Assembly (NCBI GenBank): GCA_950097015.1
Contig: CATNEN010000029.1
Span: 1,611,001 to 1,675,000, forward strand
Direction of reading: 5' to 3'
Origin: Macrostomum hystrix
Taxonomy: Eukaryota > Platyhelminthes > Macrostomidae
Length of the DNA stretch: 64,000 nucleotides
Part shown: positions 44,195 to 56,912 of the stretch, one piece after another
Numbering within the stretch: position 1 is the stretch's first letter
Layout of the letters: the number at the start of each line of letters is the position of its first letter
The notes under the pieces: generated by a model
Database searches by the model: none
What the model saw: only the letters and a program-made list of their open reading frames with translations
What the model was told of the DNA's origin: nothing
Position numbers and translations under genes: made by a program

Positions 44195-46120
44195 TTTTGC
44201 TAAATGAGGATCATACTACATGGATAATGAGGATCATACTACATGGATAATGAGGATCATACTACATGGATAATGAGGATCATACTGCATGGATAATGAG
44301 GATCATACTACATGGATAGTGAGGATCATACTACATGGATAGTGAGGATCATACTACATGGATAATGAGGATCATACTACATGGATAGTGAGGATCATAC
44401 TACAGGGATAGTGAGGATCATACTACAGGGATAATGAGGATCAGACTACATGGATAGTGAGGATCATACTACATGGATAGTGAGGATCATACTACATGGA
44501 TAATGAGGATCATACTGCATGGATAATGAGGATCATACTACATGGATAGTGAGGATCATACTACATGGATAATGAGGATCATACTACATGGATAGTGAGG
44601 ATCATACTACAGGGATAATGAGGATCATACTACAGGGATAATGAGGATCATACTACATGGATAGTGAGGATCATACTACAGGGATAATGAGGATCGTACT
44701 ACATTGATAATGAGGATTATACTACAGGGATAATGAGGATCATACTACATTGATAGTGAGGATCATACTACAGGGATAATGAGGATCATACTACATGGAT
44801 AGTGAGGATCATACTACATGGATAGTGAGGATCATACTACATGGATAGTGAGGATCATACTACATGGATAATGAGGATCATACTACATGGATAATGAGGA
44901 TCATACTACATGGATAATGAGGATCATACTACATAGATAATGAGGATCATACTACAGGGATAATGAGGATCATACTACATTGATAATGAGGATTATACTA
45001 CAGGGAAAATGAGGATCATACTACATTGATAATGAGGATTATACTACATGGATAATGAGGATTATACTACAAGGATAGTGAGGATCATACTACAGGGATA
45101 ATGAGGATCATACTACATGGATAATGAGGATCATACTACATGGATAGTGAGGATCATACTACATGGATAGTGAGGATCATACTACATGGATAGTGAGTAT
45201 CATACTACATGGATAATGAGGATCATACTACAAGGATAGTGAGGATCATACTACATGGATAATGAGGATCATACTGCATGGATAATGAGGATCATACTAC
45301 ATGGATAATGAGGATTATACTACAAGGATAATGAGGATCACACTACATGGATAATGAGGATCATACTACATGGATAATGAGGATTATACTACAAGGATAA
45401 TGAGGATCACACTACATGGATAATGAGGATCATACTACATGGATAATGAGGATTATACTACATAGATAATAAGAATCATACTACAGGGATAATAAGAATC
45501 ATACTACAAGGATAGTGAGGATCATACTACATGGATAATGAGGATTATACTACAAGGATAATGAGGATCATACTACATGGATAATGAGGATCATACTACA
45601 TGGATAATGAGGATTATACTACAAGGATAATGAGGATCATACTACATGGATAGTGAGGATCATACTACAGGGATAATGAGGATCATACTACATGGATAAT
45701 GAGGATCATACTACATTGATAATGAGGATCATACTACATTGTTAATGAGGATCATGAAATAGGGATAATGAGGATCATGCAATGGGGATAAAGAGGATCA
45801 TATAACAGGGATAATGAGGATCATACTACAGGGATAATAAAGATTATACAATGGGGATAATGAGGATCATATAACAGGGATAATGAGGATCATACTACAG
45901 GGATAATAAAGATTATACAATGGGGATAATGAGGATCATATAACAGGGATAATGAGGATCATACTACAGGGATAATAAAGATTATACAATGGGGATAATG
46001 AGGATCATATAACAGGGATAATGAGGATCATACTACAGGGATAATAAAGATTATACAATGGGGATAATGAGGATCATATAACAGGGATAATGAGGATAGT
46101 GCAATGGGGATATTGAGTTG
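44195..46120. repeat. 23-bp minisatellite, about 83 copies
   Basis: ACTACATGGATAATGAGGAT plus CAT repeated with single-base variants (ATAGTG, ACAGGG). From 45770 a longer block containing ATACAATGGGG and ATATAACAGGG repeats about five times. Confidence 0.95.
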
Positions 46121-46222
46121 CATAGTGAGAATTATACAATTACAGTTATTGTAATAATTAATCAAGGTGGCGATTTTGCGAGTCTGCCACGGCGCAGCTA
46201 TTCCAGGAATATTTAAAATGCG

Positions 46223-49200
46223 CTAGGAACTTTCGGAGCTGAAGCTGCTGGTTTTGTTGCCAGTCTGAGCTCCTTGGACTAGTAGCGAGCTCTCGGACTC
46301 GTCGCCCGGTTCGCCGTCGGAGTAGCCGAGATTGTCGGGTAACTGAACAGTCCACTGGACAGCTGCCGTTACCACTGCGTCCCCCAAAGCCGTGTCTGCG
46401 GTCAGCACCGACATCTGACTGTCTGGATCATTGTCCGACGATTTGGTGGACACGTTCAGTCTTCGATCTCGCTCAGCTTCCCCCATGAAGCTTTCATGAT
46501 TCTGGGGGGTCTTGGAGTTTGCTGTTATGTGGCGCCACTCGCTAGTGTAGCTCCGCCGAAGCCAGCGCGACGAGCCGGCGTCAAATAATGATGAAATGGA
46601 CGTGCAGCTGTCGGCGCGGTTGAATTTCGCCTCTGACAGGAACGGCACTGGGTCTAAGACGCCCTGGAGAGAATGGCACAGTGAGGGAATGGCACAGTGA
46701 GGGAATGGCACAGTGAGGGAATGGCACAGTGAGGGAATGGCACAGTGAGGGAATGGCACAGTGAGGGAATGGCACAGTGAGGGAATGGCACAGTGAGGGA
46801 ATGGCACAGTGAGGGAATGGCACAGTGAGGGAATGGCACAGTGAGGGAATGGCACAGTGAGGGAATGGCACAGTGAGGGAATGGCACAGTGAGGGAATGG
46901 CACAGTGAGGGAATGGCACAGTGAGGGAATGGCACAGTGAGGGAATGGCACAGTGAGGGAATGGCACAGTGAGGGAATGGCACAGTGAGGGAATGGCACA
47001 GTGAGGGAATGGCACAGTGAGGGAATGGCACAGTGAGGGAATGGCACAGTGAGGGAATGGCACAGTGAGGGAATGGCACAGTGAGGGAATGGCACAGTGA
47101 GGGAATGGCACAGTGAGGGAATGGCACAGTGAGGGAATGGCACAGTGAGGGAATGGCACAGTGAGGGAATGGCACAGTGAGGGAATGGAGTCTCACCAGT
47201 TTTTTCACCAGCATTCGCCTCTTTTCAACACCAAAAATTCCGGAAGTTTGTTGAGGCCTCGGCAGCACGCTGCGGCGGTTGGCGCCAAGCAAACTCCTGT
47301 TTTTTAAAAAGATTAAGTATTGTCTACAGCTTTAGATTTAGTAGAAAATTTATTTGCAGAGCTCACTTAGAATGGATTCATGGCTATGTCTAATGTCTAA
47401 GAATGGAAGTTATGTAAGACCTATGCCAGAAAATGAAGTAAAACTGCTTTCCGCTTCAATGGTTTAGTTGCTGTTGGTCAATTGGCCAATGCTTTGCTAA
47501 ATCCCCGTCGATTAGTACTTTTATGTCGGGGTAAGAAACGACCCCACTTTAGTTTAAATGTACCTAGATCACGTGATCAGTTTAAAAGTACCTAGATCAC
47601 GTGATCAATTTTAATGTACCTAGATCACGTGATCAATTTTAATGCACCTAGATTACGTAATCAGTTTAAATTTACCTAGATCACGTGATCAATTTTAATG
47701 TACCTAGATCACGCGATCAGTTTCAATGTACCTAGATCACGTGATCAGTTTAAATGTACCTAGTGCACGAGATCAGTTTTAATGTACCTAGTGCACGATA
47801 TCAGTTTAAATGTACCTAGACCACGAGATTAGTTTAAATGTACCTAGATCACGTGATCAGTTTAAATGTACCTAGATCACGTGATCAGTTTAAATGTACC
47901 TAGATCACGCGATCAGTTTAAGTGTACCTACATCACGTGATCAGTTTAAATGTACCTAGATCACGTGATCAATTTAAATGTACCTAGATCACGTGATCAG
48001 TTTAAATGTACCTAGATCAGGTGATCAGTTTAAATGTACCTAGATCACGTGATCAGTTTAAATGTACCTAGTGCACGAGATAAGTTTTAATGTACCTAGT
48101 GCACGATATCAGTTTAAATGTACCTAGACCACGAGATTAGTTTAAATAAACCTAGTCGTAGATCACGTGGTCAATTGAAATGTACCTAGATCACGTGCGT
48201 GATCGACCCCACACGGCTAGCTCCCCCCAACCGCAATTTTTGATTCTCACTCGAACAAGCGTGACTTGTGGCGCATGTATCGCTTATAGCTTCGTCTGGC
48301 CAACGCGCCGACGCCGGCGCTCAGGAAGAGCATCACGAATGGCATGGGTGAGATGTAGAAATTGCAGGTGGACCGCTTGGTTAACATGAGTATAATGTGA
48401 ATCAGTGCGACCAGTCCCATCAAGATGGCTAGTAAGACCTCTTGTTTCCAATGGGGAACGATGATGGAGCAACAGGGGAGTCGTAAAGCATCGCCCTTCC
48501 AGTTTGAAGCGCTGGACATGACGTACTTGCTGAAAAAGCACCTCGGACATCGGTGAGTGTAGCGGTGCTTGAAAAGGGTCACATACCTAAGGAAAAAATA
48601 TAAATGTGGTTACATCTGCAGCCAAAGAAGTTTTAATTCTTAAAACTGTTTAGAAGGCTTATTAATGTATCTAAACCCACCTCACTCGACACCTACCTCA
48701 CCCCACACCTACCTCACTCCACACCAAACTCACTCCACACCTAACTCAGTCCACACCTACCTCACTCCACACCAAACTCAGTCCACACCTACCTCACTCC
48801 ACACCAAACTCAGTCCACACCTACCTCACTCCACACCAAACTCATTCGACACCTACCTCACTCCACACCTACCTCACTCCACACCTACCTCACCCCACAC
48901 CTACCTCACTCCACATCCACCTCACTCCACACCTAACTCGCTCAACATCTACGTCACTCTACACCCACCTCACTTCACACCAACCTCACTCCACACCTAC
49001 CTCACTCCACATCCACCTCACTCCACACCTAACTCGCTCAACATCTACGTCACTCTACACCCACCTCACTCCACACCTAACTCGCTTAACATCTACGTCA
49101 CTCTACACCCACCTCACTCCACACCAACTTCCCTCCACACCTAACTCGCTCAACATCTACGTCACTCTACACCTAACTCGCTCAACATCTACGACACTCT

Positions 49201-50460
49201 ACACCTAACTCGCTCAACATCTACGTCACTCTACACCTAACTCGCTCAACATCTACGTCACTCTACACCCACCTCACTCCACACCTAATTCGCTTAACAT
49301 CTACGTCACTCTACACCCACCTCACTCCACACCAACTTCCCTCCACACCTAACTCGCTCAACATCTACGTCACTCCACACCTAACTCGCTTAACATCTAC
49401 GTCACTCTACACCCACCTCACTCCACACCAACTTCCCTCCACACCTAACTCGCTCAACATCTACGTCACTCTACACCTAACTCGCTCAACATCTACGTCA
49501 CTCTACACCTAACTCGCTCAACATCTACGTCACTCTACACCCACCTCACTCCACACCTAATTCGCTTAACATCTACGTCACTCTACACCCACCTCACTCC
49601 ACACCAACTTCCCTCCACACCTAACTCGCTCAACATCTACGTCACTCTACACCTAACTCGCTCAACATCTACGTCACTCTACACCTAACTCGCTCAACAT
49701 CCACGTCACTCTACACCCACCTCACTCCACACCAACTTCCCTCCACACCTAACTCGCTCAACATCTACGTCACTCTACACCTAACTCGCTCAACATCCAC
49801 GTCACTCTACACCCACCTCACTCCACACCAACCTCACTCCACATCCACCTCACTCCACACCTAACTCGCTCAACATCTACGTCACTCTAAACCCACCTCA
49901 ATTCACACCAACCTCACTCCACACCTACCTCACTCCACATCCACCTCACTCCACACCTAACTCGCTCAACATCTACGTCACTCTACACCCACCTCACTTC
50001 ACACCAACCTCACTCCACACCTAACTCGCTCAACATCTACGTCACACACACCCACCTCACTCCACACCCAATCCCGCTGCATCTCCGCTCACGTCTGTCC
50101 GCAGTGGCAGGTGAGCGGCAGAATAGTCTCCACTGAGTAGACAGCCTCGCGCAATCGGTAGTGCTCCAAGCAGGCTGGGCAGTACACGTCCGATGCCGTC
50201 TTGCGTACAACCAGCAAGGCCTGGCAGCGGCAGCGCATGTAGCGAGTGCTTGGCAGAGGCGCCTTCAATGGCGTGACATAGTGGCACTCCGAGCAGCGAT
50301 AGAAGGGCTCGCAGGAGGTGTTGACCAAGCCAGGCGAGCCACAGCGCAGGCAGACGACATTGTCCCGCTTGTAATCGTAGAGATCTCGCAGTGCCTCTAG
50401 AAGCTGTTCGGGTGGCTGCTGAATTGCTAGATTGTCGTAATAGAGTTTGATTTTGTCCAT
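46223..50460 (-). CDS. PIP4P/TMEM55-like protein without phosphatase motif, with long tail
   Basis: Exons 50460-50093, 48586-48251, 47296-47197 and 46663-46223 join in phase to give 414 residues. Residues 37-139 repeat the cysteine layout of PIP4P1/2 (TMEM55) late-endosomal proteins: [61 protein letters not shown]. Two membrane segments follow ([19 protein letters not shown] and [20 protein letters not shown]). TMEM55 proteins were described as PI(4,5)P2 4-phosphatases with a CX5R motif and as adaptors for lysosome movement. Here that Cys and Arg positions are Val85 and Asp91, so catalysis is not expected. Reading on past a GAG|TGA stop through donor GTGAGA at 48250 adds a ~195-residue Ser/Thr/acidic tail with no known domain. 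Without that splice the protein ends at RLFE, 235 residues. Confidence 0.7.
46673..47188. repeat. 16-bp perfect array in PIP4P-like intron 3
   Basis: ATGGCACAGTGAGGGA repeated about 32 times with no difference that I can see. It occupies nearly the whole 533-bp intron between the last two exons. Confidence 0.97.
47300..47540. other. Intron sequence, no feature
   Basis: Unique AT-rich part of PIP4P-like intron 2 with nothing recognisable. Confidence 0.35.
47555..48200. repeat. 28-bp palindromic array with CACGTG cores, PIP4P-like intron 2
   Basis: About 23 copies of a 28-bp unit. About ten contain the perfect 12-bp palindrome GATCACGTGATC in front of AGTTTAAATGTACCTA. Others are worn to GATCACGCGATC, GTGCACGAGA or CCACGAGATTAG. 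CACGTG is the E-box core bound by bHLH-ZIP factors. Confidence 0.93.
48675..50075. repeat. Mosaic CACCTAACTCGCTCAACATC array in PIP4P-like intron 1
   Basis: A mix of CTCACTCCACACCTACCT (left part) and CTAACTCGCTCAACATCTAC plus GTCACTCTACAC (rest), in blocks that recur in the same order. It takes up almost all of the 1506-bp first intron and stops within 20 bp of the donor at 50092. Confidence 0.94.
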
Positions 50461-50644
50461 GGCCCGAGAATAAAGTCTTTCAAAATGAATATTTATTTCG
50501 TTCTTTACAAAAAACTAATTTACATTTTGTCTATGGCCAAAATTATGCGACTGAGCTGGCTAATTAACCTTAATCTCAATCCAAAAATTGCACCGCTTTA
50601 TGTCTAGTAAGATTCCCCAACCCTGGATTGCTCCTCCATACTAA

Positions 50645-53600
50645 ATAACCTTCTCTTGTATGACCTTCTGTTCTCTGACCTTCTCTTGTATGACCTTCTC
50701 TTCTCTGACCTTCTCTTCTCTGACCTTCTGTTCTCTGACCTTCTCTTGTATGACCTTCTGTTCTCTGACCTTCTCTTGTATGACCTTCTGTTCTCTGACC
50801 TTCTCTTGTATGACCTTCTGTTCTCTGACCTTCTCTTGTATGACCTTCTGTTCTCTGACCTTCTCTTGTATGACCTTCTGTTCTCTGACCTTCTCTTGTA
50901 TGACCTTCTGTTCTCTGACCTTCTCTTCTCTGACCTTCTCTTCTCTGACCTTCTCTTCTCTGACCTTCTCTGAACTTCTCTTCTCTGACCTTCTCTTCTC
51001 TGACCTTCTCTTCTCTGACCTTCTCTTGTATGACCTTCTCTTCTCTGACCTTCTCTGACCTTCTCTTCTCTGACCTTCTCTTCTCTGACCTTCTCTTCTC
51101 TGACCTTCTCTTCTCTGACCTTCTCTGACCTTCTCTTCTCTGACCTTCTCTTCTCTGACCTTCTCTTCTCTGACCTTCTCTGACCTTCTCTTCTCTGACC
51201 TTCTCTTCTCTGACCTTCTCTTGTATGACCTTCTCTTCTCTGACCTTCTCTGACCTTCTCTTCTCTGACCTTCTCTTCTCTGACCTTCTCTTCTCTGACC
51301 TTCTCTTCTCTGACCTTCTCTGACCTTCTCTTCTCTGACCTTCTCTTCTCTGACCTTCTCTTCTCTGACCTTCTCTTGTATGACCTTCTCTTCTCTGACC
51401 TTCTCTTCTCTGGCCTTCTCTGAACTTCTCTTCTCTGACCTTCTCTTCTCTGACCTTCTCTTCTCTGGCCTTCTCTGAACTTCTCTTCTCTGACCTTCTC
51501 TTCTCTGACCGTCTCTTCTCTGACCTTCTCTTCTCTGACCTTCTCTTGTATGACCTTCTCTTCTCTGACCTTCTCTTCTCTGACCTTCTCTTCTCTGACC
51601 TTCTCTTCTCTGACCTTCTCTTGTATGACCTTCTCTTCTCTGACCTTCTCTTCTCTGGCCTTCTCTGAACTTCTCTTCTCTGACCTTCTCTTCTCTGACC
51701 TTCTCTTCTCTGGCCTTCTCTGAACTTCTCTTCTCTGACCTTCTCTTCTCTGACCGTCTCTTCTCTGACCTTCTCTTGTATGACCTTCTCTTCTCTGACC
51801 TTCTCTTGTATGACCTTCTCTTCTCTGAACTTCTCTTCTCTGACCTTCTCTGACCTTCTCTTCTCTGACCTTCTCTTCTCTGACCTTCTCTTCTCTGACC
51901 TTCTCTTGTATGACCTTCTCTTCTCTGACCTTCTCTGACCTTCTCTTCTCTGACCTTCTCTTCTCTGACCTTCTCTTCTCTGACCTTCTCTTCTCTGACC
52001 TTCTCTGACCTTCTCTTCTCTGACCTTCTCTTCTCTGACCTTCTCTTCTCTGACCTTCTCTTGTATGACCTTCTCTTCTCTGACCTTCTCTTCTCTGGCC
52101 ATCTCTGAACTTCTCTTCTCTGACCTTCTCTTCTCTGACCTTCTCTTCTCTGGCCTTCTCTGAACTTCTCTTCTCTGACCTTCTCTTCTCTGACCGTCTC
52201 TTCTCTGACCTTCTCTTCTCTGACCTTCTCTTGTATGACCTTCTCTTCTCTGACCTTCTCTTCTCTGACCTTCTCTTCTCTGACCTTCTCTTCTCTGACC
52301 TTCTCTTGTATGACCTTCTCTTCTCTGACCTTCTCTTCTCTGGCCTTCTCTGAACTTCTCTTCTCTGACCTTCTCTTCTCTGACCTTCTCTTCTCTGGCC
52401 TTCTCTGAACTTCTCTTCTCTGACCTTCTCTTGTATGACCTTCTCTTCTCTGACCTTCTCTTCTCTGACCTTCTCTTCTCTGACCTTCTCTGACCTTCTC
52501 TTCTCTGACCTTCTCTTCTCTGACCTTCTCTTCTCTGACCTTCTCTTCTCTGACCTTCTCTGACCTTCTCTTCTCTGACCTTCTCTTCTCTGACCTTCTC
52601 TGACCTTCTCTTCTCTGACCTTCTGTTCTCTGACCTTCTCTTCTCTGACCTTCTCTTCTCTGACCTTCTCTTCTCTGGCCTTCTCTGACCTTCTCTTCTC
52701 TGACCTTCTCTTCTCTGAACTTCTCTTCTCTGACCTTCTCTTCTCTGACCTTCTCTTGTATGACCTTCTCTTCTCTGACCTTCTCTTCTCTGACCTTCTC
52801 TTCTCTGACCTTCTCTGACCTTCTCTTCTCTGACCTTCTCTTCTCTGACCTTCTCTTCTCTGACCTTCTCTTGTATGAACTTCTCTTCTCTGACCTTCTC
52901 TTCTCTGACCTTCTCTTCTCTGGCCTTCTCTGAACTTCTCTTCTCTGACCTTCTCTTCTCTGACCGTCTCTTCTCTGACCTTCTCTTCTCTGACCTTCTC
53001 TTGTATGACCTTCTCTTCTCTGACCTTCTCTTCTCTGACCTTCTCTTCTCTGACCTTCTCTTCTCTGACCTTCTCTTGTATGACCTTCTCTTCTCTGACC
53101 TTCTCTTCTCTGGCCTTCTCTGAACTTCTCTTCTCTGACCTTCTCTTCTCTGACCTTCTCTTCTCTGGCCTTCTCTGAACTTCTCTTCTCTGACCTTCTC
53201 TTGTATGACCTTCTCTTCTCTGACCTTCTCTTCTCTGACCTTCTCTTCTCTGACCTTCTCTGACCTTCTCTTCTCTGACCTTCTCTTCTCTGACCTTCTC
53301 TGACCTTCTCTTCTCTGACCTTCTCTTCTCTGACCTTCTCTGACCTTCTCTTCTCTGACCTTCTGTTCTCTGACCTTCTCTTCTCTGACCTTCTCTTCTC
53401 TGACCTTCTCTTCTCTGGCCTTCTCTGACCTTCTCTTCTCTGACCTTCTCTTCTCTGAACTTCTCTTCTCTGACCTTCTCTTCTCTGACCTTCTCTTGTA
53501 TGACCTTCTCTTCTCTGACCTTCTCTTCTCTGACCTTCTCTTCTCTGACCTTCTCTGACCTTCTCTTCTCTGACCTTCTCTTCTCTGACCTTCTCTTCTC

Positions 53601-55365
53601 TGACCTTCTCTTGTATGAACTTCTCTTCTCTGACCTTCTCTTCTCTGACCTTCTCTTCTCTGGCCTTCTCTGAACTTCTCTTCTCTGACCTTCTCTTCTC
53701 TGACCGTCTCTTCTCTGACCTTCTCTTCTCTGACCTTCTCTTCTCTGGCCTTCTCTTGTATGACCTTCTCTTCTCTGACCTTCTCTTCTCTGACCTTCTC
53801 TTCTCTGACCTTCTCTTCTCTGACCTTCTCTTGTATGACCTTCTCTTCTCTGACCTTCTCTTCTCTGGCCTTCTCTGAACTTCTCTTCTCTGACCTTCTC
53901 TTCTCTGACCTTCTCTTCTCTGGCCTTCTCTGAACTTCTCTTCTCTGACCTTCTCTTGTATGACCTTCTCTTCTCTGACCTTCTCTTCTCTGACCTTCTC
54001 TTCTCTGACCTTCTCTGACCTTCTCTTCTCTGACCTTCTCTTCTCTGACCTTCTCTTCTCTGACCTTCTCTTCTCTGACCTTCTCTGACCTTCTCTTCTC
54101 TGACCTTCTCTTCTCTGACCTTCTCTGACCTTCTCTTCTCTGACCTTCTGTTCTCTGACCTTCTCTTCTCTGACCTTCTCTTCTCTGACCTTCTCTTCTC
54201 TGGCCTTCTCTGACCTTCTCTTCTCTGACCTTCTCTTCTCTGAACTTCTCTTCTCTGACCTTCTCTTCTCTGACCGTCTCTTCTCTGACCTTCTCTTCTC
54301 TGACCTTCTCTTGTATGACCTTCTCTTCTCTGACCTTCTCTTCTCTGACCTTCTCTTCTCTGACCTTCTCTTCTCTGACCTTCTCTTGTATGACCTTCTC
54401 TTCTCTGACCTTCTCTTCTCTGGCCTTCTCTGAACTTCTCTTCTCTGACCTTCTCTTCTCTGACCTTCTCTTCTCTGGCCTTCTCTGAACTTCTCTTCTC
54501 TGACCTTCTCTTGTATGACCTTCTCTTCTCTGACCTTCTCTTCTCTGACCTTCTCTTCTCTGACCTTCTCTGACCTTCTCTTCTCTGACCTTCTCTTCTC
54601 TGACCTTCTCTTCTCTGACCTTCTCTTCTCTGACCTTCTCTGACCTTCTCTTCTCTGACCTTCTCTTCTCTGACCTTCTCTGACCTTCTCTTCTCTGACC
54701 TTCTGTTCTCTGACCTTCTCTTCTCTGACCTTCTCTTCTCTGACCTTCTCTTCTCTGGCCTTCTCTGACCTTCTCTTCTCTGACCTTCTCTTCTCTGAAC
54801 TTCTCTTCTCTGACCTTCTCTTCTCTGACCTTCTCTTGTATGACCTTCTCTTCTCTGACCTTCTCTTCTCTGACCTTCTCTTCTCTGACCTTCTCTGACC
54901 TTCTCTTCTCTGACCTTCTCTTCTCTGACCTTCTCTTCTCTGACCTTCTCTTCTCTGACCTTCTCTGACCTTCTCTTCTCTGACCTTCTCTTCTCTGACC
55001 TTCTCTGACCTTCTCTTCTCTGACCTTCTCTTCTCTGAACTTCTCTTCTCTGACCTTCTCTTCTCTGACCTTCTCTTCTCTGACCTTCTCTTGTATGACC
55101 TTCTCTTCTCTGACCTTCTCTTCTCTGACCTTCTCTGACCTTCTCTTCTCTGACCTTCTCTTCTCTGACCTTCTCTTCTCTGACCTTCTCTTCTCTGACC
55201 TTCTCTTCTCTGACCTTCTCTGACCTTCTCTTCTCTGACCTTCTCTTCTCTGACCTTCTCTTCTCTGACCTTCTCTTCTCTGACCTTCTCTGACCTTCTC
55301 TTCTCTGACCTTCTCTTCTCTGACCTTCTCTTCTATGACCTTCTCTTCTCTGACTTCTATGACCA
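50645..55365. repeat. Giant 15-bp purine/pyrimidine array with higher-order structure
   Basis: About 4.7 kb of TTCTCTTCTCTGACC (15 bp) with 10-bp short units (TTCTCTGACC) and marker variants TTGTATGACC, CTGGCC, CTGAAC, CTGACCGTC. On the minus strand it is almost all purine. Because 15 and 10 bp units lack stops on the minus strand, two frames stay open for about 1590 codons. I do not regard them as genes. A block of about 740 bp recurs (for example TTGTATGAAC at 52871 and 53611). Confidence 0.95.
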
Positions 55366-55385
55366 CCGGCCTTTTCTATAATCAA

Positions 55386-56100
55386 TGCAACAGACCATCT
55401 CCACTACGATCTACACAGCAGACAGTCTTTCCATATGACCAATACCACTGACCTTCTCTACCAGTATTAACATCTAAAGACCCTCTTACCTTTTAGATTT
55501 GCATAGAAAATGTGCATAGAAATTGCATATTGCTACTGCAAGTAGACCTATTGGAATTTTATTAATGTTTTTACCGGCGTCAATGCCTTTCGACTAAACT
55601 GTCAACAGAAATTCGATTTACTAGCAGTCCGTAGGGTGAATGGAACTGGATATTTCTAGTCTAGCCAAGATGAGGATTAAATCTGCAATGAAGATGCAAT
55701 AATTAAGGGAATCAAATTTGCGGCCTTGTAGTTAAAATGAAACACAAACAAATAACCCTGATTATTCAAACACTGTACATATTCTAAGCTAACAATTACT
55801 TGAATTGCTGGACATTACAGTGATTTATACACAATGTAGCAAAACTAAAAGGCCAATTGAACCTTTTAGCACGAGTTTTGTTTTGTTTATTACAGTTCCA
55901 TGCTTGGCTGCATATTGTAACAATTTTTGCAGCAGTTAATGTTAACAGTGACAAGTTCGGCTGTTCCTCTTCTTGTGTTGCTATGCAAATGATTGCCACT
56001 AAGTTTACCTAAGTCAACGATCTTAACTTCCTTATAGACTCAATTACAGAAGTAACCGATTGTCAGTATATTCCGTGCCTGTACAAGGCGTGCGAGCGTT
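55386..56100. other. AT-rich intergenic stretch
   Basis: No gene or element found. Confidence 0.4.
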
Positions 56101-56109
56101 AAACAAATT

Positions 56110-56535
56110 GGAATTTGATAGGGTGAGATTGGATAGTATCAGATTAGATATGATGAGACTAGATGGAATGAGATTTGATGGGATGAGATTAGATAGAATG
56201 GGATTAGATAGGGTGAGATTGGATGGTATGGGATTAGATAGGATGAGATTGGATAGAATGGGATTAGATAGGATGAGACAGTGTGGTATGGGATTAGATA
56301 GGGTGAGATTGGATAGAATGGGATTAGATAGGATGAGACAGTGTGGTATGGGATTAGATAGGATGAGATTGGATAGAATGGGATTAGATAGGATGAGACA
56401 GTGTGGTATGGGATTAGATAGGGTGAGATTGGATAGAATGGGATTAGATAGGATGAGACAGTTTGGTATGGGATTAGATAGGGTGAGATTGGATAGAATG
56501 GGATTAGATAGGATGAGATTAGATGGCCTGGCATT
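56110..56535. repeat. 30-bp array in 60-bp dimers
   Basis: GGGATTAGATAGGATGAGA alternates with TTGGATAGAATG and CAGTGTGGTATG blocks. Pairs of units recur every ~60 bp from 56260 on. Confidence 0.92.
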
Positions 56536-56912
56536 GATAGAATGAGATAGGATTTTCTGTAACATTGGACTCCAGAATTTCAGATTAGATCATAAAGAAC
56601 TGAATTTCAAAGTACATTTGAGAGCAGGGCAGGCACTCGGACCATAAATAAGCTCTGTCAGTTCTCAAATAGTACAGTAATATTGTTCAGCTAAGGCACA
56701 ATCCTACTGGATATTAATCCTGTATCAGACAGCGGGGCCCTAGCAAATGAGGTTATCACTCATTTGTTATAGTTATTCATCATTAATATGCATCACGCTA
56801 CACCCAAGTTGAAGTCTTTTTATCGTATACTTTATGAGCACTACTGTGGCATTATTAGACTAGCAGCTAGCCCTAAAAAAGAATGGTTGTAACACTGGCC
56901 AGCTATTACAGC

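Noticed and set aside
46673-47292. Minus-strand frames of 190-306 codons ([14 protein letters not shown] repeats)
   Set aside because: They are readings of the 16-bp array, whose period rotates through all frames. Only the flanking exon parts are real.
50576-55385. Two overlapping minus-strand open frames of about 1590 codons each (REEKV/EKRRS repeats)
   Set aside because: They lie wholly in the 15-bp array, and both frames are open because the units lack stops in that orientation. There is no non-repeat coding part.
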